A DNA stretch of 64,000 nucleotides, taken from Sapria himalayana (Eukaryota; Streptophyta; Magnoliopsida; Malpighiales; Rafflesiaceae). The position numbers and the translations under genes were made by a program. This document shows, one piece after another, positions 50,501-64,000 of the stretch (positions are counted from its first letter, which is position 1; each line of letters starts with the position of its first letter). The notes below the pieces were generated by a model. The model was not told the origin of the DNA, made no database searches, and saw only the letters and a program-made list of their open reading frames with translations. The DNA is taken from positions 76,166-140,165 of the forward strand of contig JAREIK010000501.1 in assembly GCA_029783825.1 (NCBI GenBank). Direction: 5' to 3'.

Positions 50501-51387
50501 TTCTGCTTCTTTTATATTTTTATTTGCTCCAAATGTTTCCTTGTTCCATTTTTTTAATTCCATTTTTAGCATACTTAGTTTATTGTTTAAGACTTGAATA
50601 GAATTTTCTGATACATCTTTATTTCAGAATTCTTTTACAAGATTTAAAAAACCATGATGAGGGCACCAAGAGTTTTGAAATCTAAAAGAGCCTCCTGAAT
50701 TAGCAATATTTTTAATGGTTATTAAAAGTGGACTATGATCAGAACAAGTTTTGATTAAATGTTTCACTTCTGTTATGCCAAATAACTCTAACCATTTAAC
50801 ATTAAATAGTATTCTGTCTAATCTTGCCTAGATTGTGCCTTTCTTTTTCTAGTTATTATACCATGTAAATGGTGAACCTAAAAATTTAGCTTCCATTAGA
50901 TTAGTTTTATTAATTATGTCATTAAATTGATCCGTGGCTTTCTTATTTGGTGTTTTACCGCCCTTTTTTCATTAGAACTTCTTAGTGAGTTAAAGGCTCC
51001 CCCTATTATCGAAGGCTTATTTTCTTTAAATGTTTTTTTCATCTCCTCCCATAATTCTTTTCTTTCTTCTCTCTTATTCTTTGCATAAACTATAGAAATT
51101 ATTTCATTTTCATCTTGACTTAGACTAATGTTTACTAACTGATTAGTATTTTTTAATATTGTTATATTTAATTTATTTTTCCATGTTAATCAAATTTTAC
51201 CATTTTTATTAACATAACCTTGATCAAAATTTAAGCTTTTTTTATATTCTTCTATTTTTTCTATTTCCACCATCGGTTCAGCTATCGCTATAAGTTCAAT
51301 GTTATACATATATATCAATTTTCTCAATCTATTTTTAGAGGGGATATTAGCAATTCCCCTTATGTTCCAATACATGAAATTATACAT
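47540..51387 (-). pseudogene. LINE ORF2: endonuclease, reverse transcriptase, RNase H (decayed)
   Basis: The endonuclease begins MYNFMYWNIRGI (51387) with ELIAIAEPMVE. The block at 50989-51010 reads IIGGAFN, where the family has GDFN, so the catalytic Asp is Ala. RT blocks are MAIFSMNKDSAAGPDAWN (50110-50040), GSSHIVLIPK, KLDLSKVFDRVEWN, LRQGDPLSPLLFNIYLE (49510-49450) and LAYADDVMIF (49360-49330), with the YADD site intact. KIERELANFLWGKKEGKYKL (48940-48880) and the cysteine cluster LVSRCDCCESEMETLDHLF (48410-48350, zf-RVT) follow. RNase H shows LNTDGSFD (47955-47932), IRNSEGKLFLALTRRFLA, SVLHAEILALREGL and HIFREANALADGLAKEA (about 47640-47590). Several stops and shifts are present, including one at a poly-C run (47901-47910). 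Confidence 0.9.
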
Positions 51388-51559
51388 TATTTATTGACTT
51401 TGTTTGCGCTCTAGTAGTGCGTTTAGTTTCATTTGATTTTATTAGGTATTTTTTCATGTTTTTTGGTTTTCTTAAAAAGCTTGATTCTCCTTCCCTTTCA
51501 CCTTTCCATTCCCTACCCATTTGAATAGCCATTATTTTTATTTCCTCTATAGCCCAATC

Positions 51560-52670
51560 TTTATTGCCCATTTTTTGTATAGATTTTTCTGTCTATATAA
51601 TCTCTAGTTAATTTAACTTTCTACACATTTTCTTCTTCATCTATGTAGACCGAGGATAAACTTCTTATTTCCACTTCTTCCTCCGAATAGTCTATTATGG
51701 GAACTGGCCAACCTTTATTTTTTTGTTGTTTATTTTTCATGTAAATTCTTATTCTTTTTTTTTAGTTTAGCTATTTTCTTTAACATTCCTGCTCTCTTTT
51801 CATCTTTTAGGGAGGCTACTGCCCCATTTTCTTCTTCGTTAATTTTTTTATACTCAACTAGCCTTAATTCTTCTGACTCTGATTTCTATTCTTCTAGATG
51901 AATAGACTGAAGCTTTATCTGATATCTAACTTTCTCTCCTCTCTTACTTGCTGCCCTTTTAATTTCTTCTCTTTTATGTTCATCCTCTTCCCTTTTTTTT
52001 CTTACCCGGCAATCCTCAATACAGTGGCCAAGTTTCATGCAGCATGAACAATAAGATGGGAGGTTTTTTGGAACAATTTGCTGGCAGAATTATCCACCTT
52101 CCGTGCTTTCTATCCAAATGCGCGAGGGTATAGGATTCTATATATCAACTTCAATACAGATTCTTGCTACACTTGGTCAGGATAGTGTAGCCGTGGCACC
52201 ATCAAGAAGGAGAGGAGAACCAATAGTACAAGCAATATGATAAAGAGCAAATTTTTCAAATAAGTGAATCGGTAGCATAGGGAGCAGAAACCTTACCGGT
52301 GCTACCAATGATTCTACCTTCATCGAGAAATTGCTTGTCCATTTAAACATTCTCATGGGATATCCCATGATGTACCAAATGCCTCGCAACCAAATTCTGT
52401 GAAAATCATCTTCCGAATAGGCTTGAATCAGTACATATTTATCATCGATGAGTCCCACTTTGATCAATACTTTTAGCTTTAGTGAAGCAAAAAACATATG
52501 AACATCATCCACGCATGGTCTTCCATGCAAAAATTTGCTCACAATTGATTGTTTGTGAGGTTCGGTGAGTTTTTGGATATCTTCGATATAGAACAATATC
52601 GAGAGTTCCTCGAGAGGATTCGCGTGAATTTGTGAAGTAGCCGATACTGTGCACGCGGTCTTTCTGAAAT
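51560..52670 (-). pseudogene. LINE ORF1: DUF4283 and CCHC zinc knuckle (decayed)
   Basis: An open stretch from about 52720 to 52177 contains IVSKFLHGRPCVDDVHMFF, KVGLIDDKYVLIQAYSEDDF, RIWLRGIWYIMGYPMRMFKW and LPMLPIHLFEKFALYHIA. This is the DUF4283 RNA-binding domain of plant LINE ORF1 proteins. No ATG opens this frame; the first candidate is a TTG codon at 52596. After the stop at 52177 the same frame family continues with PSVARICIEVDI, LPSYCSCCMKLGHCIEDC (a complete C-x2-C-x4-H-x4-C knuckle, about 52060-52005) and a Lys/Arg/Glu-rich tail. Confidence 0.85.
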
Positions 52671-52818
52671 AATCTGAAAAAAATTCCTTATTAACTATGT
52701 AATCTATTTCTTACAAAATTTGCTCAAAATTAGCTTATTCTTCCTCAAAATTTGTAGTTTCTCTCTCTAAAATGCACTGCTTCTCTCTCTAAAAGTTGAG
52801 AGCATTTTTCAGAGAGGA

Positions 52819-52835
52819 AATGTCAAACTATCTAT
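52819..52835. repeat. LINE target-site duplication, right copy
   Basis: The 17 bp are identical to 45937-45953. The array resumes immediately with TCTATCTATC. Confidence 0.9.
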
Positions 52836-54117
52836 CTATCTATCAGTCAATTTGTCTATCAATATATTTATATATCTAAATATCTATCAATCTATCTCTC
52901 TTTCTTTTTCTATCTATCTATCTATCTATCTATTTATCTACTTGTCTGTCTATCTATCTATCATTTTGTCTATCTATCTCGGTCTATCTACCTATCTATC
53001 TATCTTTCTATCTATCTTTCTATCTATCTGTCTATCTACCTATTTATATATTTGTTTATCTATCTCTCTATTTATTTTTATATTTGTAAATCAATTTATA
53101 TATTTGTCTATCTTTCTGTCATTCTAGTTATTTATCTATTTATATATATATATATCTTTCTTTTTATCTATATATCGATATATCTATATTTTAAACAATA
53201 TATATGTCTATCTACCAGTCTATCTGTTTATCGATCTATCTATCTATATATCTATCTATCTGCCTATGTGTTTATATATCTATTTGTCTATCTTTCTATT
53301 TTTTTATCTATTTAGTTGTCTATCTGTATATTTGTCTATAATTTTATCTATTTATATATCTATCTATCTATAAGTCTATAAGCCTATCTATCAATCTCTA
53401 TATCGATCTATTTGTCTATCTATCTTTCTTTCTTTCTTTGTATCTGTCTATTTGTTTATCTCTCATTCTATATATCAATCTATTAGTCAACTAGTCTATT
53501 AGTCTATCTATCAAAATATCTATCTTTCTATCTATTTATTTATATATCTATATCTCTATATTTTTGTCTATCTATCTTTATACCTATTTTTCTAACTATA
53601 TATCAGCCTATTACTCAATCTTTCTAACTATTATTTATCATTCTATCTATATGTCTCTTTATCTATCTCTCTATTGGTTTATCCATCTATCTATCTATAT
53701 GTCTATCTATCTTTCTATCTATTTGTGTATATGTCTATATGCCTATGAATTTATCTATCTATCTATAAATCTATTAATCTATCTACAAGACTATCCATCT
53801 AGCTATCTATCTGTTTATTTGCCCAACTATCTTTCTCTAAATCTTTCTATCAGTATTTTAGTCTATCAGTCAATCAGTCTATCAATCTATCAATCTATCT
53901 ATATATCTATTTTTTGGTCTATCTTTTTATCTAATTTTCAATCTATCTATCTATTTTTCAATTTTTCTATCTATCTATCATACTTAGTCAATATCTCTAT
54001 CTGTCTATTGATTTATCTATCGATCTGTCTCTCTATCTATTTGTTTATCTATCTATCTATCTATATGTCTATCTATGTATCTATCTCTTCATCTAACTAT
54101 CTATCTATCCTTCTACG

Positions 54118-54152
<35 letters not shown>

Positions 54153-56496
54153 CTTTCTGTCTATCTTCCTATATTCTAATCGATCTATCTATCTACCTAT
54201 ATGTCTATGTATCTATATGTCTATCTTTTTATCTTCCAATCTATCTATAGATCTATCTATGTGTCTATATATCTATTTGTATATCTTTAAATATGTCTAT
54301 CAGTCTATATCTTTATATATCTATCTATATATTTGTCCAACTTCTATTTGTTTATATATCTATCATCTATCTATTTGTCTATCTATCTATATGTCTATCT
54401 ATCAATCTTTATTTATTTTTATCTATATTCGGTATGTCTGTCTATATATATATATGTATGTAAGTATGTATCTATTTATATATCTATCTATCTATTTGTA
54501 TATCACTCTATCAATATATCTGCCAATCTGTATATCTATCTATCTTTCTATCTTACTATCTTTTAGTCTATCAGTCTATCAGTCTATCAATCTTTCTATC
54601 TATTTATTTATCTATCTATCTCCCTATATATAAATCAATCAATCAATCTATCTGTCTACCAATCTCTATGTCCATATATCAATGAATTTATTTATCTTTC
54701 TATTTGTCTATCTATCTAATTATTAATCTAATTATCTATCTGTCAATTTATTTATTTATCAATCTAAATATCTATCTATTTGTGTATCTATCTATATGCC
54801 TATTTGCCTATATTTTTATCTATCTATCTATTGATATAACTATCTATTTATCTATTTGTCTATCTATATATCTCTCTATTTATTTCTCTATCTTTTTATT
54901 TATTTATCTATCTATTTATCTCTCTGTATAAATGATTATTTATCTATTTGTCAATCTATCATTCTGTTTATCTATCTAGTTTTATATCTACTTATCTGTC
55001 AATTTACCTATATATATAACTATCTATCTATATATCAATCGATCTGTCTATCTAAATATTTGGCTATTTGTCTATCTATCTATTGATCTATATATCTATT
55101 TGTCTATATTTTTATCTTTCTATCTATCTATTTATTTTGTATATCTAACAAACTATCTATCTATCTATCTTTCTGTCAATTTGTCTATATGTCTATCACT
55201 CTATTTATCTATCTCTCTATCTTTTTATCTATCTATCTATTTATTTTTCTATCTATCTATTTATTTTTCTATCTATCTATCTATCTATCAATCTATCTCT
55301 CAATATATCTATTTGTCTATCTGTATTAATGTTTATCTATCTATCTTTTTATTTGTCTATCTATTTATCTATATATTATCGATATGTTGATTTGTTTATT
55401 TTTATATCTATTTATCTATCTATCTATATATCTTTCTATCTGACTATTTTTGTATTATTTATCTTTCTATTTGTCTACCTGTCTATCTATCTATCTATCT
55501 ATCTGCATATCTATATATTTAGTCTAGCTGTCTATCTAATTATCTATATTTGTATTTATTTTCTTTCTAACTATAAATCTATTTATGTTTCTATCTATCT
55601 ACCTATCTATTTGTTTATCTATATATTTATATATCTGAATAACTATTTATCTACTTATCTACATATCTATCTTTCTATCTGTTAATTTATCTATCTCTCT
55701 AAGTGTCTATCCATATATCTTGCAATTTGACTAACTATCTATCTATCTATAAGTCTATTTGTCTATTTGTATATCTATCTATCATATATATGTCTTTATG
55801 TCTATCTACCTATATGACTAGCTACCTGTATATCTATCTTTCTATTTGTCTATCTACCAATCTGTTTACCTATCTATCTTTCTATATATCTAACTATCTA
55901 TTTGACTATCTATCCATCTATCTATCTTTCTATATGTTTATTTATCTATTTGTCAATCTATCTATTTAATTATTTATTTATCTATCTATCTATTTTTTGT
56001 CCACCAATCTATCTGTATATATCTATCTGTCTATCTATTTATCTATTTATATAAGTGTTTGTATTCTGTCTATATGTCTATCTGAATATCTATCTATTAG
56101 AATATCTATTTATCTAAATTTCTGTCTATCTGTATATTTTTCTATATGGCTATGTACCTATCTATCTTTTTGTCTATCTGTCAATTTTTTTATCTATATA
56201 TCTTTCTATAGGTCTATCTAACTAATTGTCAATTTATATATCTATCTATCTATTTATATGTCTATCTGTCTATTAGACTATCTGTCTATTTTTTATCTAT
56301 ATATTTCTTTATCTATCTATATTTCTATATGTATTTTTCTATCAATATGCCTACCTGACTATTATCTATATGAGTAACTGTCTATATGTCTATCAATCTT
56401 TCAGTCTATCTATCTATCAATGAATATATCCATCTATCTATCTATCTATCTATCTCTCTCTATCTATCTATGAAAATGTCTATCTATCTATCCATT

Positions 56497-56533
<37 letters not shown>

Positions 56534-57187
56534 GTAAATCTATCTATCTATGTATTTATCTATTTATCAATCTATTTGTCTATATATCAATCAATTTATT
56601 AGTCTATATAACTTTGTGTCAATTTATCTATCTATCTTTCTTTCTATCTAGGTATTTGTGTATTAGTCTACTTGCCTTTCTATCTATCTATCTATCTATC
56701 TATTAATCTATCTATCTATCTATCTATCTATTTGGCTATTTATCTAACTTTCTATCTATATATCTATTTGGCTATCTGTCTATCTATCCGTATGTCTATC
56801 AATTATTTGTTAGTATATATGACTATATTTCTTTCTTTCTATTTACTTGTCTATTTATCTTTCTATCAATTTGTCTTTTTTTCTATTTGCTATTTGTCTA
56901 TCTACTATCTATCTATTTGTTTATCTATCATTTTTGTTATCTATCTATCTGTTTATTTGATAATATCACTATCTTTCTATATGTCTATTTTTTAATTTGT
57001 CAAAATGTCTATCTGTCTATCTATTTAAATGTCTATAAGTCTCTCGATCTAACTGTCTATTAGTCAATCTGTCTATCTATCAATCAATTAATCTATCTAT
57101 CAATCTCTCTATGAATCTATCTATTTATCTATCTATCGATCAATTTATCAATCTATCTATTTATATCCATCTATCTATTTTTCTATT

Positions 57188-57228
<41 letters not shown>

Positions 57229-58688
57229 AAAAGTCAATCAATCTATGTGTCTATTTATCTATCTAGGTATCTATCCATCTATGTATCTGTTTATCAACTA
57301 CTTGCTTTTCTCTCTATCTTTCTATCTGTCTATCTATCTATATGTCTATATATCTATCTATCTATCTATATATTTGCGTATCTAGCTATCAATCTATTTA
57401 TATATCTATCTATCAATATAACTATTTGTCTATCAGAATATTTCTCTCTCTATAACTATTTACCTCTCTATCTGTCTGTCTGTCAATATGTCTATCTATC
57501 TATCTAACATTTTTTGTCTATTTATCTATATGTATATTTTTCTATTTGCCTATTTGTATATCTCTCAATCTTACTATCTTTCTTTCTATCCATGATTTTA
57601 TCAGGCTATCTATCTATCTATATAAGTATCTATCGATCTATCTATCTATCTATCTGTGTGTATATCTATCTAATTATCTATTTATATTTCAGTCTATATA
57701 TCTATTTCTAAATCTATTTATATACATATCAATTTATCAATCTATCTATCTATCTGCCTGTCTGTCTGTCTATTTGTTTAATTGTCTTTATGTCTATCTT
57801 GAATCTATCTATATGTTGATCTATCTATATGTCTATTTATCTATATATCTATCTATTTATCTGTCTATCTTTCTATTTGTCTATCTTTCTATCAGACTAT
57901 ATATCTATTTGTATATTTTACTATTTGTTAAAATGTCTATCTATCTATTATTCTATTAATTAATTTGTCTATATATCTATATATTTATCTATTTATTTCT
58001 TTATCAATAAATTAGTCTATTAATCTATTAGACTATCTATCTATCTATGTTTTTTTCATTATTTCTTTCTTTCAGTATATCTTTATATCTATATATAAGT
58101 CTATTAGTCAATCTGTCTATATATGTATCTAATCTATCTATCTATTTGTCTATTTGTATATCTATTTATTTATATATCTATATATTTATCTATATGTATA
58201 TTTGTCTATCTATCTATCTATCTGTCTGTCTTTCTATTTATTTATCTATTTGTCTATATATCTATTTGTCGATATGTTAATATTTCTATCTATCTATCTA
58301 TATGTCTATCTGTCTATCTATGTATTTGTATTACCTCTATATGTTTATTTCTCAATATATCTTTCTGTCTATCAGTGTATCTATCTATATCTCTATTTAT
58401 CTATCTATAAATCTGTCTATATATGTATTTATCTAACTATCTATTTGTCTATTTGTCTATCTTTTTATCTATCTATATATCTATCTATCTATTTTTTAAT
58501 CTATTTATTAGTAAAAAAAATTTATCTATATGTCTATCTATCTAGCTATCTATCCATCAAATTCGTTATAAGTCTAGAAATCAATTAGTCTATCAGTCAT
58601 ATTAGCCTCTTTATTTATTAGCTATCTTTGTGTCTATTTGTTTATGTGTCTATTTGTCTATCTAACTATTTTTCAATCAATCAATCAA

Positions 58689-58723
<35 letters not shown>

Positions 58724-59782
58724 ATATGTATATCCGTATATCTATCTATTTGACTATTTCTCAAAATGTCAAACTATCTATTTGTATATTTATTTATTTA
58801 TTTACCTTTCTATTAGTGGATTAGTCAATCTATCTATCAATCAATATATTTATCTATCTGTCTATTTCTCTTTCTATTAATCTCACAATCAATCAATATA
58901 TCTATCTAACTATCTATTATATCCATATATCATTATGTATATTTATCTATCTCTCTATCTGACTATGTGTCTATCACTCTATTATTCTATTAGTTTATCT
59001 ATCTATCTTTCTATCTAAATATCCCTCTATCTATCTATCGATATCTCTATATTACTATATTTCCCTATGATTATATATCTATCAATTTATTTGTCTGTCT
59101 ATCTATCTATCTACCTATTTATCTATATATCTGACTATCTATCAATATATCTATCTATCTATCTATCTTTATACCTATCTATCTATGTGTTTATTTATAT
59201 CTATCAATATCTATCTATTTATTTATCTATCAATTTGTCTATTAGTCTCACTGTCTATATTTTTAACTGTCTATCGATTTATTTGTCAATCTATTTATTT
59301 ATCCATCTTTCTATTTGTATATCTATATATTTTTTATCTGCCAATCTAAATATTTGTTTATATCTCTATTTCTCTATCAGTCTATTGTTTATCAGTCTAT
59401 CCATAAATCTATCAATTTGTTTATATGTCAATCTATCTATCTATCTATTTGTCTGTCTTTATATCTATCTTTATATCTATCTATCTATATAAATAACTAT
59501 CTATCTATCTCTCTATTTGTCTATCTTTTAAACAAGTTATATGTCTATTTGTGATCAATCAATCTGACTATCTATCTATCTTTTTATCTATCTATGTACC
59601 TAGATCACTATCTACTTATCTATCTATTTGTTTTTATCTATATCTATCTATCTATCTATTTTTCTATCTATTGATATCTCTATCTGTTTATCTATCTATT
59701 TTTTTGACTATCTATCTATATTTATGTCTATCTATTTATCAATTAGTCTTTTTGTCTAAATGTCTACTTATCTATATGTCTG

Positions 59783-59821
<39 letters not shown>

Positions 59822-60429
59822 ATCTATCTTCTATCTTTCTTTTTTCTATTTATATGTCTATTTGTCTATATATCTATCTATTTATCAATTAGCCTTTCTA
59901 TCTTTTTGACTATATGTTAAAATGGGCACCTATTTATCTATCCATCTCTATGTCTATATATCTATTTGTATATCTATCTATTTCTTTATCTGTCTATTTG
60001 TCTGATTTTTAATTTGTTCATCTGTCTATCTGGATATCTATTTATCTCTCTATTTGTTTGTCTATTTTTCAAAGTATATATTTATCTAAGTATCTATATG
60101 TCTATCTATCTATTTGTCTACGTGTCTATCTCTTTATCTATCTATCTATCTATTTGTGTATTTCTTATTATGTAGATCAATCTTTCTATCTATCAGTCTA
60201 TTTCTTTATCTATCAATCAGTATATCAGTCTATTACTCTATCAGTTTATCTATTTATCAATCTAACAATCTTTCTATCTATTTATTTGTTTATCTTTCTA
60301 TAAGCCTATCTATCTATTAATCTAACTATCTTTCTTTCTATCTCTCTATTTGTCTATCAATATACTGGTCTATATCTCTATCTATTTATCAATCTATTTG
60401 TATATCTATGTATCTCTATGTATCTATTC

Positions 60430-60552
60430 GTCTATTTTTATATATGCATAATTGTCTTTCTGTATATCTATTTATCTCTCTATCTGCATGTCTATCTATT
60501 TATCAATTTATATATCTATATATGTATCTATATGTCTTTCTATCACCTATCA
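60430..60552 (+). repeat. Higher-order copy 1 within the array (partner 63600-63718)
   Basis: TATATATGCATAATTGTC, then ATCTGCATGTCTAT, TTTATCAATTTATATATC and a CACCTATC end recur in order at 63600-63718. CTGCATG lies at 60484 and 63648, giving a spacing of 3164 bp. Confidence 0.75.
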
Positions 60553-63500
60553 TTTTAATAATCTATCTATTTAATTATCTAACTATGTATCTTTCTATAT
60601 GTCTCTTTATCTATCTATCTATATGTCTATCTTTCTATCTATCTGTTTATCTATATATATCTATATATCTTTATATCTCTTTCTCTATCTATCTATCAAT
60701 ATATCTATTTGTCTATCTATCTATTTAACTCTCTATCTATCTATCTATCTTTCTTTATTTCTTTCTATCTATCTGTCTATTTATCTATCTGTCTATATGC
60801 CAATATATCTATCTATCCATATGTCAATCAATCTATCTATTTGTCTATCTGTTTATCTGTCTATCCAATTATTTAGTTATATATCTATCTATATATCTAT
60901 CTATATATCTATATTTCTATCTATATATTTATTTAACTATTTCTTTATCTATCGATTTCTTTATCTATCTATCTATCTATTTGTTTGTTTGTTTATTTGT
61001 CTATTTGTCACTAAATCAATTAATCTATCTATCTATATCTCTGTGTCTTTCTATCTATATGTGTATTTATGTATCTATCTATTTGTCTGTCTATCTATCT
61101 ATTATTATTTTTTCTATCATCTTATATATATATATATATATATCTATCTATTTATTTATCTACCTATCTATCTATCTACCTATCTATCTATTTGTCTGTC
61201 ATTCTCTCAAAAAATCAATTATTTTATCTAACTATCTATCTATTTATCTATCTCTCTATGTATCTTTCTATCACTATGTGTATTTATCTATCTATCTATC
61301 TACCTATCTGTCTATCTTTCTATTTATTTATTAGTCAATAAATTTATTAATCTATCTATCTATTTGTCTGTGTCTTTCTATCTATCTTTCTGTATATCTA
61401 TGAACATATTTATCTATTTATCTATCTACCTACCTATCTACCTATCTATATATGTATCTGTCTATCTTCTTATCTACCGATCTATCTATCTAATTATTTT
61501 GCTATCTTCATTCTCAATATCTATAAATCTATCAATCTATATATTTGCATATCTTTTTATTTGTCTATCAGTATATTTGTTTATTTTTCTCTCTATCTAT
61601 ATATCTATCAAACTATATATTTTCCTTTCTTTTTAGTTGTCTATCAATATATTTGTTTATTTGTTTATCTATATTTAGATTTTTTTGTCAATCTATCTAT
61701 TATCGATCTGTCTATATATCTATTATCTATATGTAAATATATCTTTGGTATGTTTGTCTTTCTATATATATATATATATCTATCTAAAGATATAAAAATT
61801 TATCTATCTAACTCTCTCCTTATCTATCTATTTGTCTAAATATCTATCTATCTATCTCTTTATATATTAATCTATCTATCTTTTTATCTATCAATCTATA
61901 TATTTGGCTGTCTATCTATCTATTGGTTTGACTAACTATGTCTTTTAGTCTAAATATCTATCTTTCTTTCTTTATAACTATCTGTCTATATGTCTATCTT
62001 TCTATATTTCTATCTATCTATCAGTCTATCAATCTATTTATCTATCTTTCAATCTTTATGTCTACCAATGTAACTATCTTTGAGTCAATATATCTTTCCA
62101 TCTATTTATCTATCTTTCTTTCTTTTTATCTATCAATCTATCAATATGTCTATTTGTATATCTATTTATTTTCATATTTGTTTATTTGCCTTTATTTTTA
62201 TATATTTATCTATATATATGTTTATTTATCTATTTTTTATGTAATTATTTATTTAGCGATCTCTCAGTTTATCTATTTATCTATGTATTAGTCAATCTGT
62301 CTTTCTCTATGTGTATATATATAAATCTATTAATCTATCAATTTGTTTATCTATCTATTTGTATATCTATCTTTCAATCAATCTATCTATATGTCTATAT
62401 ATTTATTAGTCTATCAATCATTCTATCTATCTATTTTTCTGACTATCAGTTTATCTATCTATCTATCCATCAATATATGTGATTTAAGTTTTTTATTAGT
62501 TTGTCTATCTATTTAACTATCTATTTGTCTATTTATTTATTAATCTATTAGTCTATTCGTCTAATTTATTTTATGTTTATCTGTCTTTATGTCTATTTGT
62601 CAATCTATCTATTTCTCTATCTATTTATTTGTCTATCTAGCTATATATCTATCAATCAATCAATCTATCTCTTTATCTCTTTATATGTATATATATCGAT
62701 CTATCTCTCTGTCTTTCTTTTTTTTCTATCTGACTATATGTCTATCTATCTATTTATCTAACTATCTACCTCTATATATATTTATATCTATCTCTCTATC
62801 TATCTATTTATCTATCTGTCTACATGTCTATCAGTCTAAATCTCAATCTTTCTAATTATCTATATATCAATATATCTATCTATATAATTCCCTATCATTA
62901 TGCTTGTCTATCTCTTTATCTTTCTATCATTCTTTCAATTTATTAGTCTATTTGTCTATTTTTCTATCTATCTATCTATCTCTTTATATGTCTATCTACC
63001 TATCTATCTATAATATCTATCTATATATCTTTCTTTCTATATGTATATCTATAAATCTATCTATTTGTATATCACTATATTGGCATATTTATCTATATGT
63101 TAATTTGACTATTTGTCAATATGTATATCTATGTATCCATCAATCAATATATCTGTCTATCTATATATCTATTTATATATCTATCTGTTTACCTATCTAT
63201 CTATAAATCTATATACTTGCTTATCTAATTATATGTTATTCTATCTATCTACCTTTCTATTTCTATAACTCTCTATTTATTTATTTTTCTATTTTATTAT
63301 ATGTCTATCTATCTATCTATCTATATTATTTATCTATCTATCTATCTATGTAAATGTCTATCTATGTATATGTCTATCTATGGATCTATCAATCTATTTT
63401 TCAATCAACCAATCTATCTATATATCTATATACCTATATATCTATCTATCTCTCTCTTTATGTATAAGTTTCTCTGTCTATAAATCTATCAATCTTTCTT

Positions 63501-63599
63501 TGTATCTCTCTATTTTTCTATCTATCTACCTTTCTATATCTCTAACTATTTATCTATCTATCTGATTATATATTTATCTCTATCTAACTATTTGTATAA

Positions 63600-63718
63600 T
63601 TTTATATATGTATAATTGTCTATCTGTATAACAATTTATCTTTATATCTGCATGTCTATATATTTGTCAATCTATATATCTATATATGTATCCATATGTA
63701 TATCTGTCTCCTATCTCT
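63600..63718 (+). repeat. Higher-order copy 2 within the array (partner 60430-60552)
   Basis: This carries the same landmark series as 60430-60552: TATATATGTATAATTGTC, TATCTGCATGTCTAT, TTTGTCAATCTATATATC, then TCTCCTATC. The divergence is comparable to that of the other array duplications. Confidence 0.75.
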
Positions 63719-63845
63719 TTATCTGTCTATCTGTTTATTTATCTATCTATGTATCTTTCTATATGTCAATCTATCTATCTATGTATTTGTCTATCTATAT
63801 CTCAGTCAAGATATCTGTCTATTTATCTATCTATCTGTCTGTAAA

Positions 63846-63895
<50 letters not shown>

Positions 63896-64000
63896 TAACT
63901 AAATGTTTATATATCTATCTGTCTATCTATTTATGTTTTAATCTATCTATCGATCTATCTATCTTTCTTTCTTTCCATCAATCAATCAATTTATCTATCT

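Larger units (their letters stand above)
45954..52818 (-). mobile_element. Full-length L1-type LINE inserted in the GATA array
   Basis: The 6865-bp element is on the minus strand, bounded by a 17-bp duplication and by TATC repeats on both sides. Its 5' end lies at 52818 (TCTCTGAAAAATGCTCTC and then TTTAGAGAGAGAA repeats). ORF1 (DUF4283 plus zinc knuckle), ORF2 (endonuclease, RT, zf-RVT, RNase H) and a 3' part of about 1.6 kb follow. It ends in a short A-tail, seen as TTTTTTT at 45954. The RNase H domain at the ORF2 C-terminus is typical of many plant L1s. The 3' part (45954-47539) shows no gene. Stops and shifts in both ORFs make it inactive. Confidence 0.93.
52836..64000. repeat. (TATC)n/(GATA)n array, right part, running off the window
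   Basis: About 11.2 kb of the same tetramer mix as 39567-45953 contains no other gene-like or transposon-like sequence. (TA)n inserts are at about 56497-56531, 57192-57226, 58691-58721, 61124-61142 and 63848-63896, and an (AC)n(AT)n run is at 54115-54152. TGTC-, TCAA- and ATTAGTC-rich local variants suggest homogenised sub-blocks. The many + strand open frames (Ser-Ile-Tyr-Leu) are repeat artefacts. Confidence 0.97.

Noticed and set aside
52852..63902. Further Ser-Ile-Tyr-Leu open frames up to 228 codons
   Set aside because: They have the same cause as in the left part of the array. There is no codon preference, domain or start context.
39567..64000. CRISPR-like regular repetition
   Set aside because: The units are 4 bp with no unique spacers, in eukaryotic DNA.

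Overview
The window reads as plant (angiosperm) nuclear repeat DNA. The evidence is very AT-rich sequence and remains of plant-type transposons: CACTA, two hAT types, Ty1/copia, a chromovirus-like solo LTR and a plant L1 LINE with a C-terminal RNase H domain. I cannot name the species. I find no intact protein-coding gene, no tRNA, rRNA or CRISPR array. Every coding trace is a decayed transposon gene, except one short exon-like fragment (16368-16532) that looks captured from a host membrane-protein gene.

Layout: 1-2930 is AT-rich with a GA-rich purine tract (396-780) and an AT-rich minisatellite in about 0.56-kb higher-order copies (1020-2660). A CACTA-type end with subterminal repeats lies at 2931-3960. 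A nest of decayed hAT elements fills about 6423-13966, with ricesleeper-type and DUF659-type transposase relics. Then come copia integrase/RT relics (14.0-15.7 kb), the captured exon (16.4 kb), a segment resembling the interior of the CACTA family (18.1-19.6 kb), two copies of a 1.28-kb unit carrying GGC-rich repeats (20.6-22.9 kb), a 446-bp mini-CACTA (22965-23410) and a 2885-bp solo LTR (25011-27895). AT-rich sequence follows, up to a second CACTA end facing the first (33225-33939).

From 33943 to 39566 there is a minus-strand Ty1/copia element. Its 5' LTR is at 37925-39566, and its RT gene is cut in mid-frame by the CACTA end at 33939. From 39567 to the right edge the DNA is one very long (TATC)n/(GATA)n array with TGTC/GACA variants, about 17.5 kb within the window and running off the edge. 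A 6.9-kb minus-strand L1 LINE (45954-52818) splits it and is flanked by a 17-bp target-site duplication.

Insertion order, inferred from who interrupts whom: the GATA array is oldest, the copia entered its left edge, the LINE entered its middle, and a CACTA element entered the copia. No cooperating gene system was found. The most notable items are the size and higher-order structure of the GATA/GACA array, the facing CACTA ends 31 kb apart, and the possible host exon capture.
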